Origin: Streptomyces sp. NBC_01408
GTDB taxonomy: Bacteria > Actinomycetota > Actinomycetes > Streptomycetales > Streptomycetaceae
Reading direction: 5' to 3'
DNA: 64,000 nt
Assembly: GCF_026340255.1 (NCBI RefSeq)
Contig: NZ_JAPEPJ010000001.1
Coordinates: 2,287,001-2,351,000, forward strand
This document shows, one piece after another, positions 57,801 to 64,000 of this stretch; positions within the stretch are counted from its first letter, which is position 1; every line of letters begins with the position of its first letter. The notes beneath the pieces are model-generated. The model made no database searches and had not been told where the DNA came from. It saw only the letters and a list, made by a program, of their open reading frames with translations. The position numbers were made by a program, and so were the translations under genes.

Positions 57801-60800
57801 GGTGGGGGCCTTTGCCGGTGCAGTATGCGGATTTTGCTGTGTGGCAGCGGGAGTTGCTGGGTTCGGAGGGTGATCCGTCCAGTGCGTTGTCGCGTCAGGT
57901 GGAGTTCTGGCGTGAGGGTTTGGCGGGTCTGCCGGTGGAGTTGGCGTTGCCGGTGGACCGGGTGCGTCCGGCGGTGGCTTCGCAGCGTGGTGGGCGTGTG
58001 GAGTTTGTGGTTCCGGCGGGGTTGCATGCGGGTGTGGCGGCGTTGGCGCGGGAGTGCGGTGCCACGGTGTTCATGGTGATGCAGTCGGCGTTGGGTGTGC
58101 TGCTGTCGCGGTTGGGCGGTGGTGATGACGTGCCGGTGGGTGTGCCGGTGGCGGGTCGTGGTGATGCGGCGTTGGAGGGGTTGGTCGGGTTCTTCGTCAA
58201 TACGCTGGTGTTGCGGACGGACGTGTCGGGTGATCCGTCGTTCCGTGAGCTGGTGGGGCGGGTGCGTGCGGCTGATCTGGCGGCGTTCGCGCATCAGGAC
58301 GTGCCGTTCGAGCGGTTGGTGGAGATCGTCAATCCGGAGCGGTCCGCCGCCCGCCACCCCCTCTTCCAGACCTCGCTGTCGGTGGAGAACGCCGACGTGC
58401 TGAGCACGACGCCGCTGCCGCAGGTCGCGGGGCTCACCGCCCGGACCCACCCGGTCGACACCGGCGCCGCCAAGTTCGACCTGGCCTTCGGCTTCGCCGA
58501 GCTTCCCGAGGGAGGCTGCAGCGGATCCCTCCAGTACAGCCTCGACCTGTTCGACCCGGAGACCGCCCGGCTCCTCACCACCCGCCTGCTGCAGGTCCTG
58601 GAGAGCGCACTGGCCGACCCGGACCGTGCCATCGGCGGGCTCGAGGTGCTGCCGGCGGAGGAGCGCCACCAGGTGCTGGAGGAGTGGAACGACACCGCGA
58701 CCGGCGTCGGCAGCCCCACCTTCCCCGAGATCTTCGAGGCACAGGTGCGGCGGTCACCGGACGCGCCGGCCCTGGTCGAAGGAACCACCGAACTCGGCTA
58801 CGCCGAGCTCGACGCCCGCGCCAACGCCCTGGCACACGAGCTGATCGCCTCGGGGGTGGGCACCGAGGACGTCGTTGCGCTGCTGCTGCCCCGGTCCGCC
58901 GAGCTCGTCGTGTGCCTGCTCGCCGTGGTCAAGGCGGGTGCCGCGTACACCCCGGTCGACCCCCTGCTCCCCGACGCCCGTGTCAGCACGGTGCTGGAGG
59001 GCAGCGGCGCGGTCCTGGTGCTCACGGACCGGCCGGGCCTCGCCCGGGCCGGGGACGTCCCCGCCCTCGTGGTCGGCGAACTGGACCTGGCCACCCGGCC
59101 GCACCGGGCCCCCACGGACACCGACCGGCTGCGCCCGCTGCGCCACGACAACGCCGCCTACCTCATCTACACCTCGGGATCGACGGGCGTGCCCAAGGGC
59201 GTCGTCGTCCCGCACACCGGACTCGCCTCGCTGGCCGCGGAGGAAGGAGAACGCTTCCGCGTCCGCCCGGACAGCAGGTTCCTCCAGCTGTCCGCTCCCG
59301 GCTTCGACGCCATGGTCCTGGAGGTGACCTCCGCGTTCGCCGCGGGCGCGGCCCTCGTGGTCCCGCCGGCCGGTCCCCTCGCGGGCGAGATGCTCGCCGA
59401 GGTCGTCGCCGCGCACCAAGTGACCCACGCCCTGGTTCCGCCGGCCGCACTCGCCACGGTCCCCGAGGGCGCGCTGTCCTCGATGACGACGCTCGTCGTG
59501 GGCGGCGAGGCGTGCGGACCGGAGCTGGTCGCGCGCTGGGCACCCGGCCGCCGCATGGTCAACGCCTACGGCCCGACCGAGTCCTCCGTGGTCACCTCGG
59601 CCTCCGACCCCGTAGGTTCCGACGGCGAGGTCCCGATCGGACGGCCCGTCCAGAACACCCGGGTGCACGTCCTGGACTCCGCGCTGCGCCCCGTACCCGT
59701 CGGCGTGCCGGGAGAGATCTACGTGAGCGGCGCCGGGCTCGCCCGCGGCTACCTCGGCAGCCCCGCCCTCACCGCGGAGCGGTTCGTCGCACTGCCCTTC
59801 GGCGCACCGGGAGAACGCGCCTACCGCACAGGCGACCTGGCCCGATGGCGCCGTGACGGCCAACTGGTGTTCCTGGGGCGGGCCGACGGGCAGGTCAAGC
59901 TGCGCGGTGTGCGCATCGAGACGGGGGAGGTGGCCGCCGCGGTCTCCGCCGCGCCCGGGGTCCTCACCGCCGTCGCCGGACTCCACACCGACGGCGACGT
60001 GCCGCGGCTGGTCACCCACGTCGTCGCGCTGCCGGGCGTGGACCTCGACCCGGCCGAGGTGCGCGCGTACGCGGCCACCGTCCTGCCGCGCCACCTCGTC
60101 CCGGCTGCCGTGCTGGTGGTGCCCGAAATCCCCACCACACCCAACGGCAAGGTCGACCGGAAGGCGCTGCCCGCACCGCGGTTCGCCCCGGGCTCCGGCT
60201 CGCGCGCGGCCTCGGGGTCCCACGAGGAACTGTTCGTCTCCTTCTTCGCCGAGGTACTGGGCCTGCCGGAGGTGGGCGTCGACGACGGCTTCTTCGACGT
60301 GGGCGGCGACAGCATCCTGGCGATCGAGCTGGTCGGCAGGGCCCGCCGGGCCGGCTTCGTCCTCACCCCGCGGCAGGTGTTCGAGCACGAGACGCCCGCC
60401 CGCCTGGCGGCCGCGGTCACCTCGGCCGGCGGCTCCGCCGCGGAACCGGAGGGCAGTGGCACCGGCCCGGTGCCGCTGACCCCCATCGCGGCCTGGCTGC
60501 GCGACAGCGGCGCACCGTTCACCCGGTTCAGCCAGTCCACCCTCGTGCGGACCCCGGCGGGCCTGACCGCGTCCCAGCTGCGCGACGCGCTCGCCGCGCT
60601 CCTGGACCGGCACGACGCCCTGCGCCTGACACTGTCGACGGACGACGGCCGGTGGGAGCTGTCCGTACGCGAGCGGGGATCCGTCGACGCGTCGGAATGC
60701 CTGCACCGGGTGGACGTGACCGGGCTGGAGGAGGGCCCCCTGCGGGCCGTGCTCGCCGAGGAGGGCGAGGCGGTCCGGGCGAGGATCGACCCCGAGCGGG

Positions 60801-61954
60801 GCGCCGTCCTGCGCGCCGTCTTCTTCGACGCGGGCCCCGGCGCGGACGGCATGCTCCTGCTGGTGGTCCACCACCTCGCCGTGGACGCCGTGTCCTGGCG
60901 CGTGCTGCTGCCCGACCTCTCCGAGGCGTGCGCGGCGCTCCTGGCGGGCGACCGGGTGGAGCTGCAGCCCGTCGGCACGTCGGTGCGCTTCTGGGCCACC
61001 CGGCTGACGGAACTGGCGGGCGACCCCTCGCTCGTCGCCGACGCGCCGGCTTGGGCGCGGGCCCTGCGGGCCCCGACGGCCTCCCTCGCCGACCGGACGC
61101 TCGACCCGGAGACGGACCTGACGAGGACCGCCGGTCACGTACGGACGCTGCTGTCCGCCGAGACCACCGCCGCCCTGCTGACGCAGGCACCGGCTGCCTA
61201 CCGCTGCGAACCGCGGGACCTCCTGCTGGCAGCCCTGGCCTGGGCCGTCGCCGACTCCTCCGTGAACGGCGCCTCCGCCGTCGTCGCCGAGGTCGAGGGC
61301 CACGGACGCGACGAGGACCTCGTACCCGGCGCGGACCTGTCCCGTACCGTCGGCTGGTTCACCCAGACCCACCCGGTGCGTCTGGACCTGGCCGGCCCCG
61401 ACCGGGCCGAGGCCTGGTCGGGCGGTCCCGCCACGGGCCGCCTTGTCAACACCGTCAAGGAGCAGTTGCGCGCGCTGCCGGCGCGGAAGCCGGGCTACGG
61501 GCTGCTGCGCCACCTGAACCCGGTGGCGGGCCGGGAGATCGCCGCCTCCCCCGCGCCGCAGCTGGCGTTCAACTACCTCGGGCGCTTCACGGGATCCGGA
61601 ACCGAAGAGGGCGAGGACGCCGGCCGGTTCACCCCGGTCTCCGGCTACGAGACCGGTGCCGACCAGGACCCCGAGGCGCCCCAGTCGCACCTGCTCGACC
61701 TGACGGCCCTGGTCGCCGACCACGAGGGCGCCCCCGCCCTGATGGCCCACTGGAGCTGGGCCTCCGCGGCCATCCCCCGCGAGCGGGTCGAGAAGCTCGC
61801 GGAGCTGTGGACCCGGGCCCTGGAGACCTTCGTCCGCCATGCCGCGAGCGATCGGGGACTTACACCGTCGGACCTGACGGTCAAGCACCTCAGTCAGGAC
61901 GAGATCGACGAGTTCGAACTCGATTTCGACCTGGACGGGGAGCAGGAGTGGTGA
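36767..61954 (+). CDS. Seven-module non-ribosomal peptide synthetase, 8395 residues
   Basis: A single giant NRPS of about 0.88 MDa. Domain order is C-A-T, C-A-T, C-A-T-E, C-A-T-E, C-A-T, C-(A remnant)-T, C-A-T-E. Phosphopantetheine Ser residues are near 999, 2062, 3134, 4635, 6160, 6795 and 7849. The first C domain stands at the very N-terminus, as in lipopeptide starter modules fed by FAAL/ACP. There is no thioesterase; after the last E domain only an acidic tail ([18 protein letters not shown]) remains. It expects D-residues from modules 3, 4 and 7. The GTG at 36767 follows GGAG. Downstream P450 and oxygenase genes probably tailor the peptide. Large internal repeats show recent recombination. 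Individual modules are described separately. Confidence 0.95.
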   Translation: MNSRRTAIAPLPATAAQRGVRVAEELDGDASGFQCGAVLELTGPVDPELLARAVARAVDDAEVLRVRFTEHDHRLTQHVLPPGEVTAERSLDLVDFRGHEDPAVAADAWAAARLARASAMLGPDPLVTHTLLLLGPDRSRLYLGYHHALLDGFGQSLHTARIAEVYTALAAGAPVPSSAAGALADLVEQDLAYETSTTRERDRRHWRETMAGLTVPLDRPQGVAVAPSRSQGRLDHAQSRPLLEAARQAGVPWTAMAIALAVAHRRAVTGEDEVVVGLPVAARLGRTALSTPGMFANELPLRLRVTRWTTLGELVGEVRRSVGSLLRHQRFRGEDLHHELGRSGGGAGFGGMLLNVMAFDRPLRFGEAHAVTDQLSTGPVRGLSVNIYGNADGLAMSLHGNTEEYTEPVLTELREGLTHHFRYAAADLGRRIGSLDVRTAGIRTAPVHGAALPPAPGAAATLTEAFEERAAQAPDGVALVHGTATTTAGELNADANRLARLLRSSGVGTEDLVGLYLPRSADQMTALLAVLKAGAAYLPLDPAYPAGRTSHVLADARPAVVLTSAALAEALPPGSPRALVLDDPEVLHALAAASPADLTGPERPVVTADSAAYVIHTSGSTGRPKGVVGLHGGALNRVRWFADAHPLPPGRSVLGKTSLSFIDGTTETFGALLFGAPLVLAGDTSLAAAEDVLTLVERHRVGRVGLVPSLLSALLDSDRAHLINTCALWVSSGEALPEALSARFAEAAPDATLLNLYGSSEASGDSLAHVCAGADVRLGSPIHHTTATVLDDLLRPVRADGAGELHLSGAGLARGYLGRPDLTAAQFVAAPGGARTYRTGDRVRMRPDGTFSYVGRTDSQVKVRGNRIELAEVEAALRGAPGVTGAAATVREDTDGALRLVGYVTSATAAADPAEVRRHVASVLPDHAVPAAVVLLDALPLTPSGKTDRGALPAPRFTSGTGRAPVGPTETALCALFAEVLDVDAVTAEDGFTDLGGDSIKALRLVGRARKAGMVLTARAVFEHRTPAAIAATLDADGPSAAPVGAELRPGLSDEESAALRAERGEGEILPVTPLQEGLLYLGLLDGPDAYVVQSALDLEGELDPGRMRTALGRLLHRHANLRAAFLHEGLTNPVAFCAPEVPVPWHHSDVSALGPQDRERVAADAAAEDRSAPFDPSTAPLLRLRLVTLADDRHRLVLTYHHLLLDGWSLPVLVRELLHLYAAGGDPDREPARPVPFSEHLRLLGARDREAAVGAWRRALAGPVEPSLVAPGTQGVQHAPEVAEIRLDPAATDRLERRARAAGVTLASVVQAAWALVLGGLTGRSDVVFGVTVAGRPAELDGHEDMLGLFANTVPVRTGWTPRQELGALAARLQAEQGALQEHHHLGLADIQRAAGLEQLFDTLVVVENQPAGQRELSDAADAAGVRITATDFRDTTHYPLTLTVLLGEELVLQLERRTDPAATPAAEVIARRAAAVLTAFADTPSLALGRLDLLGPAERLRALAAGDNTAHEPLDSNVGELLERQAARTPDAVALVAEGEAPVTFAALDARVNRLARHLIALGAGPGAVVGLLLPRRAELVVALLAVLKSGAAYLPMEADLPAGRVERLLGEAAPVLVLTAGAAPDTGGTPVLDLADPATRAAVDARPDGAVTDADRRRPLTPADAAYLLYTSGSTGRPKGVVIEHRGVRNLIAQHHQALAGPHVRGHLGRPMRFLLTAPLSFDTSWEGLIWMLAGHELHLLGDDTRRDAAAVVRHLRATGADVLDVTPSYAEILLEEGLLDGPVTPSVLMLGGEAAGERLWTRLRETPGLEAHNIYGPTEFTVDALAADLADTARPMIGRPVRATGAHVLDDALRPVPDGVPGELYLTGEGLARGYLGRPDLTAERFVATPFGVPGARAYRTGDLVRRRADGLVEYLGRSDNQINVRGFRVEPGEVEAVLGEHPAVARAGVTVRDDRLVAYVVVREGATTSPAELRAHALGALPRYAVPQAVQLVPDLPLSPNGKLDLKALPAPATEPRAAGRAPRDHREEALCALFADVLGLEAVGPEESFFELGGHSLIATRLVGRVRSVLGLRLSVRDLFDAVTPAALALVLARAETAQSGPAAPSERPGRIPMSHAQRRLWFLHQLESSRTTYNMPMALKLSGALDPQPLAAALSDVVARHEILRTQFAQDAEGPYQTVRPHDGLPFPLPVVDLSAEELDDRLERAASRPFALGDEPPFRGVLFRCAPTEHVLLLVAHHIAGDGWSVAPLLGDLAHAFASRRIHRAPVWAAPAVQYADYALAQSRLLGSEDDPDSAAARQLAYWREALAGLPEETALPLDRPRTSAVSDRGGKVAFAVPEHSYRQLRALASAGGTTPFVALQAAVAVLLSRLGAGPDIALGAPVANRADEAYHGTVGAFVNTVVLRTDLTGHRSFRDLLTAGRETNLRALAHADLSFERLVEVLRPARSLSRHPLFQVMLTFDDAPAQAVVDSLAGFGALDVAVQEVESGLAKFDLGFTLSANGDGDGAGGGGGLSGELDYRADLFDEVTVRSLAERLVRVIGAVAADPDAPLDALDVLGGHERTTILSHWGAGTPGPAPETLPALFEAQVARHPDATAVAQDIGGESLTYRELNERANRLARHLVALGAGPDRFVGVSLPRSADWVTAWLAVAKAGAAFLPIDPAYPAERIRFMLGDAAPHPVLTLGELAPSLIEAGADCLVLDDPGLATTLRGLPAGDLTDADRSAPLRHDHAAYVIYTSGSTGVPKGVVTPHTGIAALSALQRAQLGLGRGCRVLQLVSTSFDTSLWDSFCALLSGATLVLAPRETPLGEDLADFVREASVTHIAVQPAVVANLPDGGLPEGVTLTLNGDVLPPALVERWLPGRRILNGYGPTEATVGAAIWDCAPHTGAGPVPIGAPFDGKRLLVLDTLLRPVPAGVAGELYIVGGLARGYHGRAALTAERFVACPYPSDRSGPGGDRMYRTGDRVRWNREGAVEFLGRTDDLVKLRGFRIELGEVESALAEHPAVAQSVAVVREDVPGDRRLVAYAVPEQGAAVDGTELQNWLAQRLPAYLLPSACMLLDAMPLNVNDKVDRRALPRPENHGLRGRAPRNAREQQLCELFEQVLSSGPVSADDGFFDLGGDSILSIQLVNAARRAGLALRTRDVFENPTPAGLAALVPAAPAGTGGPDAGELPLTPVVHRWRELGGATATFHQSVVVPTPPGVVLEDLTAALSALTDHHDALRLSLTTAPQWQMRVLAPGAVDAAARVRRVDAVGAASLRDLITREAEAARARLAPEDGEVFQAVWLDRGSAPGRLLLVGHHIAVDGVSWRILLPDLAEAWQAVREGRPVALAPVTTSLRAWATGLHRAAVEPAREAELGPWLRRADADLRPVGGRPLDPARDVLRSAGRLELTLAPDTTARVLESTARLRCDVSELLLAGLVLAVSRWDRDRPGVLVEVEGHGRAEAAVPGADLSRTVGWFTSLYPVLLPAGLDLDEVLSEVKERVRAVPDQGLGHGMLRHLNPSSGPRLAALARPDFGFNYLGRISAAQEGFWTSTADEGADLDGQDPDTPLSHAVTLDAVTLDGQDGARLAATWNWAGELLTPESARVLAEEWFRALAELAAHEAALTPADVSAPGLTRADLDILQKAHPDLEDVLPLSPLQQGLLFHHVHNGSLGEDYVVQCAADLTGRLDAERLASASEALLARHANLRAGFRHEDVDRPVQVLPAVAPVPWTYRDATGLDRAGREAAVEEAARADRAQGFDLSAPPLLRFTLVRTGEQQYRLILTLHHILLDGWSMPVLFHDLLQLYRTGDAGALPAVRPFRDHLRWLAAQDREAAVPAWRTALEGLPGPTLLVPGHTSADPGAATAELSEEDSAAVVAFARGRGVTVGAVVQAAWAVLLSGLAGRGDVVFGVTVSGRPAELDGVESMVGLFINTVPLRVRVDPAEGLGDLVVRVQAERSALLAHEHLGLAEIQRIAGHGELFDTTTVFENYPVDADALARTAAACGLELGPAEISNAGHYPVTVTVAPGARMAFQFRYPSGAYGPEEARAVADALAGIVRLTASAPGTPAAKAEIPATKERQQIVEWNDTAGEVPAGTVIDLFETTAATTPDSVALVTDRGRLTFAELDERADALARLLVEAGAGPERFVAVLLPRSEDWVTAVLAVLKSGAAYVPVDRAQPAERIAGILRDVAPLAVVTTSAVAADCGLRDDRVIALDDPRTATALAEGRTGRAAPRALRPEHPAYVVYTSGSTGAPKGVVVPHAGLADLYAAHVQALFTTGRGRTLRVGHLSPATFDAAWNPLLWMVAGHELHVLDEATRKDPYAVVALVDSARLDYVQVTPTYFDRLVDAGFLGEGHHPAVVALGGEAVSATAWETLAASRSTAWNLYGPTECTVDVTGTTIESGTVPHLGRPLGNTRIHLLDTALRPAAPGTVGELYVAGPQLARGYLNRPGQTAERFVADPSGAPGDRLYRTGDLARRRPDGRLEFVGRADQQVKLRGFRIEPGEVEAALASHPSVAAAAVVVREDRPGDRRLVGYVVRRAPGGPDLRAHLAGLLPEHLVPAVVVDLPELPLTGSGKLDRTALPAPEHSAPAGGSVPRTAQEALLGSLFAEVLGVPEVGTGDDFFTLGGDSILSMQLVGRARRAGLTLTTRDVFDHRTVTALAAHAAPAAAAEPEPNDDGVGEIPLTPVMVRFAESGAPLDGHAQTISVRMPAGLEPRHLTEAFQDLLDHHDALRLTLDSDEAGWVPVVRPRGEVRAEEVLGHLAAGDGAAEAAAALAAGRLSPEKGSVVQAVLVEPGTDGRGLLVLAVHHLAVDGVSWRILLSDLAEAYRSRAGGARPRLPRVATSLRTWAEGLAGQAAARRAELPLWKAVLEGSDPLLGIRPLDPALDVAATVRRREVVLPADLTRGVLAGGHPDHVMLASLAVAVGRWRTARGHRHASGLLVDLEGHGRAEHLVEGADLSRTVGWFTSIHPLRVKADDPDARDAGRTALRHTAEAIAAVPDGGVGYGLLRHLNPRTAPVLARATAPQIMFNYLGRIGVPADADGFVPESVGVGDEDPATPLSHVLVLDAVATEDATGPRISATWSCAGELLGEEDVSELVTAWTEVLRTLTEGPSDGGDGPRDGGDGGGDGGGDGSGRPSSPPAAGPARSLPTDTTDVSLAPGELENLTGDGPAPEAVLPLTPLQEGLLFHRALAEDGPDVYNAQVALELKGSLDPARLYGAMTGLLERHPNLRAGFRFDGVRSPVQVVPYEAELPWTEADLRDREDPGAEADRRAVADRIRPFDPARGPLLRCLLLRLAEDAWRFVITNHHVLWDGWSTPVLRQELLTLYRTGDAGALPAVRPFRDHLRWLAAQDRTAAEQAWRTALDGLPGPTLLAPPTDGAAEAPRRLETVVDAGTSAAVVAFARGRGVTVGAVVQAAWAVLLSGLAGRGDVVFGVTVSGRPAELDGVESMVGLFINTVPLRVRVDPAEGLGDLVVRVQAERSALLAHEHLGLAEIQRIAGHGELFDTATVVENYPAGEGEIEVVPGLVVSGTDGYDSTHFPLALAVLPEDVLHLRLDCAPGLFDDEGLAAVAERFTNILRHISATPGLPVARAGLLSAAEAHLAAGDGTAGRPAEAGALWHELFERRAAAEPDRPAAEFDGTVLTAAELNARANRLARLLMARGAGPERFVAAAVPRSIDLPVLILAVAKSGAALVPVDAAQPAERIAMVLGDTAPVLIVTTRAAGLADHAAPRVHLDDPDTLAALATLADDDIRDEERGAPLLSAHPAYAIHTSGSTGRPKAVVVTHAGLPALAAAQIERFAVKRDSKVLQFASPTFDASVSELVIALLSGAAAVYACADDLLPGPGLIGLLADRGITHVTLPPAVLSALPDGAVPAGTVITVAGDACGPEVVRRWAPERRLINAYGPTECTVCATMSQPLVPDSGAPPIGGPLEGSVLHVLDFALRPVPVGVAGELYVSGPSLARGYLGNPGLTAERFVAGPSGGRLYRTGDLVRRRPDGQLEFIGRADDQVKVRGFRVEPAEVEAFLGAEPGVARCAVTTDGERLVALFVAERGADPDPQELRASLAERVPAHLLPSLIVRVDDLPLTRNGKLDRAALVVPRAAAAEAGRGPRTPREEILCGLFADVLGVDAVGIDDGFFDLGGHSLTATRLVSRVRDVLGAELSVRDVFQATTVAELAMLVGSSGVGVVGSSGVGPGGVVRPGRLPLSFAQRRLWFLHRLDGPGAVYNVPMALRLSGRLDRGALFGALGDVVVRHEVLRTVFAEDAEGPYQVVLDAGSVSPEWVVASVSEGDLEGELSAAARRGFDLSGELPVRGFLFEVGVDEHVVLIVMHHIAGDGWSVGPLAADFAEAFAARCAGGAVGWGPLPVQYADFAVWQRELLGSEGDPSSALSRQVEFWREGLAGLPVELALPVDRVRPAVASQRGGRVEFVVPAGLHAGVAALARECGATVFMVMQSALGVLLSRLGGGDDVPVGVPVAGRGDAALEGLVGFFVNTLVLRTDVSGDPSFRELVGRVRAADLAAFAHQDVPFERLVEIVNPERSAARHPLFQTALTCNTADQIAALEVTTRMPGVAAEPMSVDTGSAKFDLDFEFGESLADGAPAGMTGTLDYALDLFDTETARLLTTRLLRLLETVVADPETRVRGIDLLDAAERDRVLHEWGAGQVYVLDENLEPVPTGVYGEVYEAAGHPGAGMVADPYGPPGRWLARSGERGRWTHGGELVRTSPAEPEPQTAAVVTGTVRGPLTPTEEILCGLFAEVLGADAVGPLDSFFGLGGHSLAAIRLLNRIRTVIDSPVSLKEFFDAPTPRGVSALVGSSGVGVVGSSGVGPGGVVRPGRLPLSFAQRRLWFLHRLDGPGAVYNVPMALRLSGRLDRGALFGALGDVVVRHEVLRTVFAEDAEGPYQVVLDAGSVSPEWVVASVSEGDLEGELSAAARRGFDLSGELPVRGFLFEVGVDEHVVLIVMHHIAGDGWSVGPLAADFAEAFAARCAGGVAGWGPLPVQYADFAVWQRELLGSEGDPSSALSRQVEFWREGLAGLPVELALPVDRVRPAVASQRGGRVEFVVPAGLHAGVAALARECGATVFMVMQSALGVLLSRLGGGDDVPVGVPVAGRGDAALEGLVGFFVNTLVLRTDVSGDPSFRELVGRVRAADLAAFAHQDVPFERLVEIVNPERSAARHPLFQTSLSVENADVLSTTPLPQVAGLTARTHPVDTGAAKFDLAFGFAELPEGGCSGSLQYSLDLFDPETARLLTTRLLQVLESALADPDRAIGGLEVLPAEERHQVLEEWNDTATGVGSPTFPEIFEAQVRRSPDAPALVEGTTELGYAELDARANALAHELIASGVGTEDVVALLLPRSAELVVCLLAVVKAGAAYTPVDPLLPDARVSTVLEGSGAVLVLTDRPGLARAGDVPALVVGELDLATRPHRAPTDTDRLRPLRHDNAAYLIYTSGSTGVPKGVVVPHTGLASLAAEEGERFRVRPDSRFLQLSAPGFDAMVLEVTSAFAAGAALVVPPAGPLAGEMLAEVVAAHQVTHALVPPAALATVPEGALSSMTTLVVGGEACGPELVARWAPGRRMVNAYGPTESSVVTSASDPVGSDGEVPIGRPVQNTRVHVLDSALRPVPVGVPGEIYVSGAGLARGYLGSPALTAERFVALPFGAPGERAYRTGDLARWRRDGQLVFLGRADGQVKLRGVRIETGEVAAAVSAAPGVLTAVAGLHTDGDVPRLVTHVVALPGVDLDPAEVRAYAATVLPRHLVPAAVLVVPEIPTTPNGKVDRKALPAPRFAPGSGSRAASGSHEELFVSFFAEVLGLPEVGVDDGFFDVGGDSILAIELVGRARRAGFVLTPRQVFEHETPARLAAAVTSAGGSAAEPEGSGTGPVPLTPIAAWLRDSGAPFTRFSQSTLVRTPAGLTASQLRDALAALLDRHDALRLTLSTDDGRWELSVRERGSVDASECLHRVDVTGLEEGPLRAVLAEEGEAVRARIDPERGAVLRAVFFDAGPGADGMLLLVVHHLAVDAVSWRVLLPDLSEACAALLAGDRVELQPVGTSVRFWATRLTELAGDPSLVADAPAWARALRAPTASLADRTLDPETDLTRTAGHVRTLLSAETTAALLTQAPAAYRCEPRDLLLAALAWAVADSSVNGASAVVAEVEGHGRDEDLVPGADLSRTVGWFTQTHPVRLDLAGPDRAEAWSGGPATGRLVNTVKEQLRALPARKPGYGLLRHLNPVAGREIAASPAPQLAFNYLGRFTGSGTEEGEDAGRFTPVSGYETGADQDPEAPQSHLLDLTALVADHEGAPALMAHWSWASAAIPRERVEKLAELWTRALETFVRHAASDRGLTPSDLTVKHLSQDEIDEFELDFDLDGEQEW
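39960..43065 (+). other. NRPS module 2 (C-A-T)
   Basis: The C domain (from about residue 1068) is of the [10 protein letters not shown] type with [10 protein letters not shown], the subtype that elsewhere in this protein follows E domains. The A domain (about 1520-2010; [10 protein letters not shown] near 1676) reads D-T-E-D-M-G-I-V-D-(K) at the specificity positions. Acidic residues at 239 and 278 suggest a basic side chain such as Lys- or Arg-type residues; this is inference. T domain LGGHSL, no epimerisation. Confidence 0.8.
43100..47650 (+). other. NRPS module 3 (C-A-T-E)
   Basis: LCL-type C domain ([21 protein letters not shown] near residue 2245). A domain about 2590-3090 with [10 protein letters not shown] and A10 motif NDKVDR (usually NGKVDR); specificity positions D-T-W-A-T-N-G-V-G-(K), which I cannot assign. 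T domain LGGDSI (Ser 3134). E domain from about 3183 with [13 protein letters not shown], so a D-residue is incorporated. Confidence 0.85.
47660..52110 (+). other. NRPS module 4 (C-A-T-E)
   Basis: DCL-type C domain following the E domain ([22 protein letters not shown] near residue 3785); its C-terminal half carries repeat R1. A domain about 4098-4580 ([10 protein letters not shown] near 4250), specificity positions D-A-N-Q-A-G-L-V-D-(K), perhaps a Gln/Glu-like substrate. T domain LGGDSI (Ser 4635). E domain from about 4686 with [13 protein letters not shown]. Confidence 0.85.
48379..48714 (+). repeat. Repeat R1, copy 1 (C domain of module 4)
   Basis: 336 bases almost identical to 52984-53319 (offset 4605 = 1535 codons). 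I count two differences (AGT/AGC near 48451, CGA/CGG near 48684). A shorter matching patch lies at about 48181-48257. The third-position base use (many G, some T) differs from the flanking C-rich codons. Confidence 0.9.
52112..55348 (+). other. NRPS module 5 (C-A-T) with Gly/Asp linker
   Basis: A ~60-residue Gly/Asp/Ser/Pro linker, with a 12-base tandem unit near 52167-52190, joins module 4 to this DCL-type C domain ([21 protein letters not shown]). A domain about residues 5632-6110 ([10 protein letters not shown] near 5784, last Gly replaced by Ala); specificity positions D-A-S-T-T-A-A-V-C-(K), close to known Tyr-type codes, so an aromatic residue is likely. T domain LGGHSL (Ser 6160). Confidence 0.83.
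52984..53319 (+). repeat. Repeat R1, copy 2 (C domain of module 5)
   Basis: Partner of 48379-48714. The identity begins and ends sharply inside the C domain, with diverged sequence on both sides, which suggests gene conversion and not duplication of the whole module. Confidence 0.9.
55349..56467 (+). repeat. Repeat R2, copy 1 (C domain of module 6)
   Basis: 1119 bases nearly identical to 57254-58372 (offset 1905 = 635 codons). I count four substitutions. It starts in the T-to-C linker, which itself contains a duplicated GSSGVG unit, and covers the N-terminal lobe and most of the C domain. Codon choice is unlike the rest of the gene (GTG, TTG, GGT, TTT in place of GTC, CTC, GGC, TTC). Confidence 0.93.
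55349..57253 (+). other. NRPS module 6 (C-T) with remnant of a deleted A domain
   Basis: LCL-type C domain with HHIAGDGWS near residue 6347, complete and inside repeat R2. After the usual C-to-A linker ([12 protein letters not shown]) the sequence passes directly to [33 protein letters not shown] and [11 protein letters not shown]. These resemble the A6-A7 region of an A domain (LDxxLxPVPxGVxGELY...RTGDLVR). The core motifs TSGSTG, YGPTE and the A10 Lys are missing. A normal T domain follows (LGGHSL, Ser 6795). The module cannot activate an amino acid by itself. Confidence 0.88.
57254..58372 (+). repeat. Repeat R2, copy 2 (C domain of module 7)
   Basis: Partner of 55349-56467. The two copies bracket the A-domain remnant and T domain of module 6. 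A further related stretch (58545-58600 versus 56655-56705) follows after ~180 diverged bases. Confidence 0.93.
57254..61954 (+). other. NRPS module 7 (C-A-T-E), terminal
   Basis: The C domain is almost identical to that of module 6 (repeat R2). A domain about residues 7318-7805 ([10 protein letters not shown] near 7468), specificity positions D-A-L-L-V-G-A-V-V-(K), a hydrophobic or aromatic-type pocket. T domain VGGDSI (Ser 7849). E domain from about 7900 with [10 protein letters not shown], where the Gly of HHxxxDG is Ala. The protein then ends in an acidic tail with no thioesterase or reductase. Confidence 0.85.
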
Positions 61955-62005
61955 GCCGCGGGTCCGGGTACCCCGCTCGCCGGCCGTCCCCCCGCCCCTG
62001 ACCGG

Positions 62006-62033
62006 GACGGGCGGGGCCCCCTTCCCGCCCGTC
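62006..62033 (+). terminator. Hairpin between NRPS and P450 genes
   Basis: GACGGGCGGG-N8-CCCGCCCGTC, perfect 10-bp arms, 52 bases after the NRPS stop. It could terminate or attenuate the long NRPS transcript, with the P450 and oxygenase genes partly on a separate promoter. No T-run. Confidence 0.55.
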
Positions 62034-62089
62034 CCCCCATCGCCATCGTCCCGCCGGAGATCCGGCACCGTCACAGCCCGGGAGTTCCC

Positions 62090-63343
62090 ATGTCGATTGC
62101 CACGGACCTGCGCCGCAACACACGAATCCAGCTCAGGCGCGCCGGAGTCTGGACCAAGGCCCGGCGCGGCGACCTCGTCGGCAAGCTGCTGCTGCACGAG
62201 CGCCTGGCCGACCCCTACCCGCTCTACGAGCAGATGCGCACCCAGGGCACCGTGTACCGCAGCCGCACCGGAGTGCACGCCGTCACCTCGCACGAACTGT
62301 GCACCAAGGTGCTGCGGGACCCGGCGTTCGGGCGGCGCAACGACGAACCCGCACGGGTGACCGCCCCTGACGGCCAGGGCCCGGCACCGGACTCCTCCTT
62401 CCTGCAGGAAGAGGTGTCCGACCACATGCGGTGGCGCCGACTGGTCGCGCCCGCCTTCCGGCCGCGCAAGATCGTCGAGTACCGGCAGCGCACCGAGGAG
62501 GTGGCCAACCGGCTGCTGGACGCCGCCCTGGCCAAGGGCGACTTCGACCTCGTCACCGACTACGCCTCGCCCCTGCCCATCACCGTGATCAGCGAGTTGC
62601 TCGGGCTCACGGACATCGACGTCGAACTCTTCGCCCACTACGGGCTGGTGACGGGCAAGGCCATCGACGGCGTCCGTTCCGCCCGCCAGGCCAACGAGTT
62701 CCGTACGGCGGTCCGGGAACTGGACGCGCTGTTCGCGGGACTCGTCCGCAAACGCCGTGCAGAGCCGGGCGACGACCTGGTCAGCGAGCTGCTGCGGCCG
62801 CAGGGCGAGGACGCGCTGCCCGAACGGGAGATCGTCGGCACCTGCCAGCTGCTCCTCACCGCAGGGTTCGAGACCACCACCAACCTGGTCTCCAACGCGG
62901 TCCTGCGACTGAGGGAGAACCCGGAGCAGTGGGAGAAGCTCGTCGCCGATCCCGGTCTCGCCTCCGCCGCCGCGGAGGAGTCGCTGCGCTACGACCCGCC
63001 GGTCCAGTACTCGATCCGCGTCGTGCGGGAGCGGTTCGAGGTGGCGGACGAGACGCTGCTCCCGGACACCGTGCTGATGCTGGTCATCGGCGCCGCCAAC
63101 CGGGACCCCGAGATCTTCTCCGACCCGGGCACCTTCGACATCACCAGGCCCGATGCGGGCTCGCACCTGGCCTTCCTGAGCGGAGCCCACTACTGCGTGG
63201 GTGCCCCGCTGGCGCGCATGGAGGCCGAAGTGGCCCTGCGCGTGCTCGCCGAGCGGGTCCCGGACCTCCGGGTGACCGGCCCGGTCCGGAGGCGGCCCAC
63301 CGCGGCCCTGCGCGGCCTGCTCCACCTCCCGGTCAGGGCCTGA
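62090..63343 (+). CDS. Cytochrome P450 monooxygenase
   Basis: 417-residue bacterial class I P450. I-helix LLTAGFETTTNL, K-helix EESLRYDPP (ExxR), and heme loop FLSGAHYCVGAPLARME with the Cys ligand; Leu replaces the first Gly of the FGxGxHxC pattern. It needs ferredoxin partners, none of which is in the window. It most likely hydroxylates or cross-links a residue or the acyl chain of the NRPS product, either free or T-domain-bound. ATG at 62090; 135 bases with a hairpin separate it from the NRPS gene. Confidence 0.88.
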   Translation: MSIATDLRRNTRIQLRRAGVWTKARRGDLVGKLLLHERLADPYPLYEQMRTQGTVYRSRTGVHAVTSHELCTKVLRDPAFGRRNDEPARVTAPDGQGPAPDSSFLQEEVSDHMRWRRLVAPAFRPRKIVEYRQRTEEVANRLLDAALAKGDFDLVTDYASPLPITVISELLGLTDIDVELFAHYGLVTGKAIDGVRSARQANEFRTAVRELDALFAGLVRKRRAEPGDDLVSELLRPQGEDALPEREIVGTCQLLLTAGFETTTNLVSNAVLRLRENPEQWEKLVADPGLASAAAEESLRYDPPVQYSIRVVRERFEVADETLLPDTVLMLVIGAANRDPEIFSDPGTFDITRPDAGSHLAFLSGAHYCVGAPLARMEAEVALRVLAERVPDLRVTGPVRRRPTAALRGLLHLPVRA

Positions 63344-63403
63344 CAGCCCGCACCCGGGTGCCGGAACGGCACCCCTCGAACCATCGGAAGGAACTCACAC
63401 GTC

Positions 63404-64000
63404 ATGACCACCGACCTCGCGCCGCACCGGATACCGGTCCGCACCGTGCCGCCGGGCCTGTCCGTCGAAGCCGCCGCCGACTGGCTGTCGGACCACCTCG
63501 ACGAGCTGCACGCGACGCGCACCGAACGCGGCTCGGTCATGCTCCGCGGCCTGCCGTTCACCACGGCCGACGAGTTCGCGGTGCTGCGGGACCGCGTCAT
63601 CGGCCGGCCGGCCGACTACGTGGAGAAGGCGACCCCGCGCAGTGCATACGGCCGTGGCGTCTTCACCGCGACCGACGTGCCCGCCCGTCGGCGGATCCGG
63701 CTGCACAACGAGAACAGCTACGCGCTCAGCTACCCCGGCCTGCTCGTGTTCGCCTGCCTGAAGGCCCCGTCCGCCGGCGGGGAGACCTTCCTGGGGGACA
63801 TGCGCGCCGTCCTCGAACTGCTCCCCGAGGACATGGTGGCCCGCTTCCGCGAGCAGGGCTGGAAGCTGGTGCGCAACTACTGGGGCCACTTCGGGCTCAC
63901 CTGGCAGGAGGCGTTCGGGACCGAGGACCGGGCGGAGGTGGAGCGGTACGCCGCCGAGCAGAGGCTGACGACGCAGTGGCACGGGGACCGCCTCACCACC
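63404..64000 (+). CDS. Fe(II)/2-oxoglutarate oxygenase (TauD/SyrP-like), 5' part
   Basis: First 199 codons; the gene runs out of the window. GGAAGGAAC precedes the ATG at 63404. The sequence contains LRGLPFTTADEF, then HNENSYALSYPGLLVFACLK followed by APSAGGETFLGDMRAVLELL, as in TauD/clavaminate-synthase-like enzymes. The facial-triad motif is HxE (His-Asn-Glu), as in clavaminate synthase and SyrP-like hydroxylases, not HxD. Such enzymes hydroxylate an amino acid, often at the beta carbon and on a carrier protein. It follows the P450 by 60 bases and is probably a tailoring enzyme of the NRPS product. The second His is beyond the window. Confidence 0.8.
   Translation, partial: MTTDLAPHRIPVRTVPPGLSVEAAADWLSDHLDELHATRTERGSVMLRGLPFTTADEFAVLRDRVIGRPADYVEKATPRSAYGRGVFTATDVPARRRIRLHNENSYALSYPGLLVFACLKAPSAGGETFLGDMRAVLELLPEDMVARFREQGWKLVRNYWGHFGLTWQEAFGTEDRAEVERYAAEQRLTTQWHGDRLTT

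Noticed and set aside
44864..58669. A 13.8-kb open frame on the - strand opposite the NRPS, and a further one at 58754-63325
   Set aside because: Long stop-free antisense frames are expected in very GC-rich coding DNA; the translations are low-complexity without motifs, and the + strand encodes clear NRPS domains throughout.
41320..60175. Firm amino-acid assignments for the six A domains
   Set aside because: Specificity positions were aligned by eye to GrsA; only module 5 resembles a known Tyr-type code, so no peptide sequence is claimed.

Overview
The window reads as actinomycete chromosome, most likely Streptomyces. GC is very high, third positions are strongly G/C biased, GTG/ATG starts overlap upstream stops as ATGA/GTGA, and the left-flank genes are of Streptomyces type. 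No rRNA, tRNA, insertion sequence or CRISPR array was recognised.

Left flank (1-5.9 kb): ordinary chromosomal genes. These are the 3' end of galE, a LuxR-type response regulator, a divergent MarR regulator / trans-aconitate methyltransferase pair (TamR/Tam-like) with a palindromic operator, a VOC protein, and a TetR regulator coupled to a fatty-acid desaturase with a tandem operator. A Sfp-type phosphopantetheinyl transferase (5.9-6.6 kb) marks the edge of a large biosynthetic region that runs to the right end.

Block A (6.7-24.0 kb, + strand, tightly packed): a 33-codon ORF with a near-perfect ribosome binding site, then two stand-alone LanB-like proteins of ~840 aa without the elimination domain (size and domain content of peptide aminoacyl-tRNA ligases, PEARLs). 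With them lie an asymmetric heterodimeric ABC exporter, a radical SAM enzyme, a PHP phosphoesterase, an S-adenosylhomocysteine-hydrolase homologue lacking key active-site residues, a Rossmann-like/APH-kinase fusion, an argininosuccinate-lyase homologue, and a cysteine-synthase-like/ATP-grasp fusion. I do not recognise this combination; it is the best candidate here for an undescribed pathway.

Block B (24.2-29.6 kb, - strand): a LeuA/LeuC/LeuD/LeuB-type operon plus a luciferase-like monooxygenase. It is a complete 2-oxo-acid chain-extension set and probably makes a homologated amino or oxo acid for the product.

Block C (30.0 kb to the right end, + strand): an ArsR-type regulator, fatty acyl-AMP ligase, two acyl-CoA-dehydrogenase homologues, an ACP, one giant 8395-residue NRPS, a cytochrome P450 and the start of an Fe(II)/2-oxoglutarate oxygenase. 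The NRPS has seven modules: C-A-T, C-A-T, C-A-T-E, C-A-T-E, C-A-T, C-(A remnant)-T, C-A-T-E. It has no thioesterase, a module whose adenylation domain has been deleted to a ~70-residue remnant, and two sets of near-identical internal repeats with aberrant codon usage, so it looks recently rearranged. The expected product is an N-acylated, D-residue-containing peptide, released in trans or passed to a further NRPS. Whether blocks A and B/C make one compound or two cannot be decided from sequence alone.
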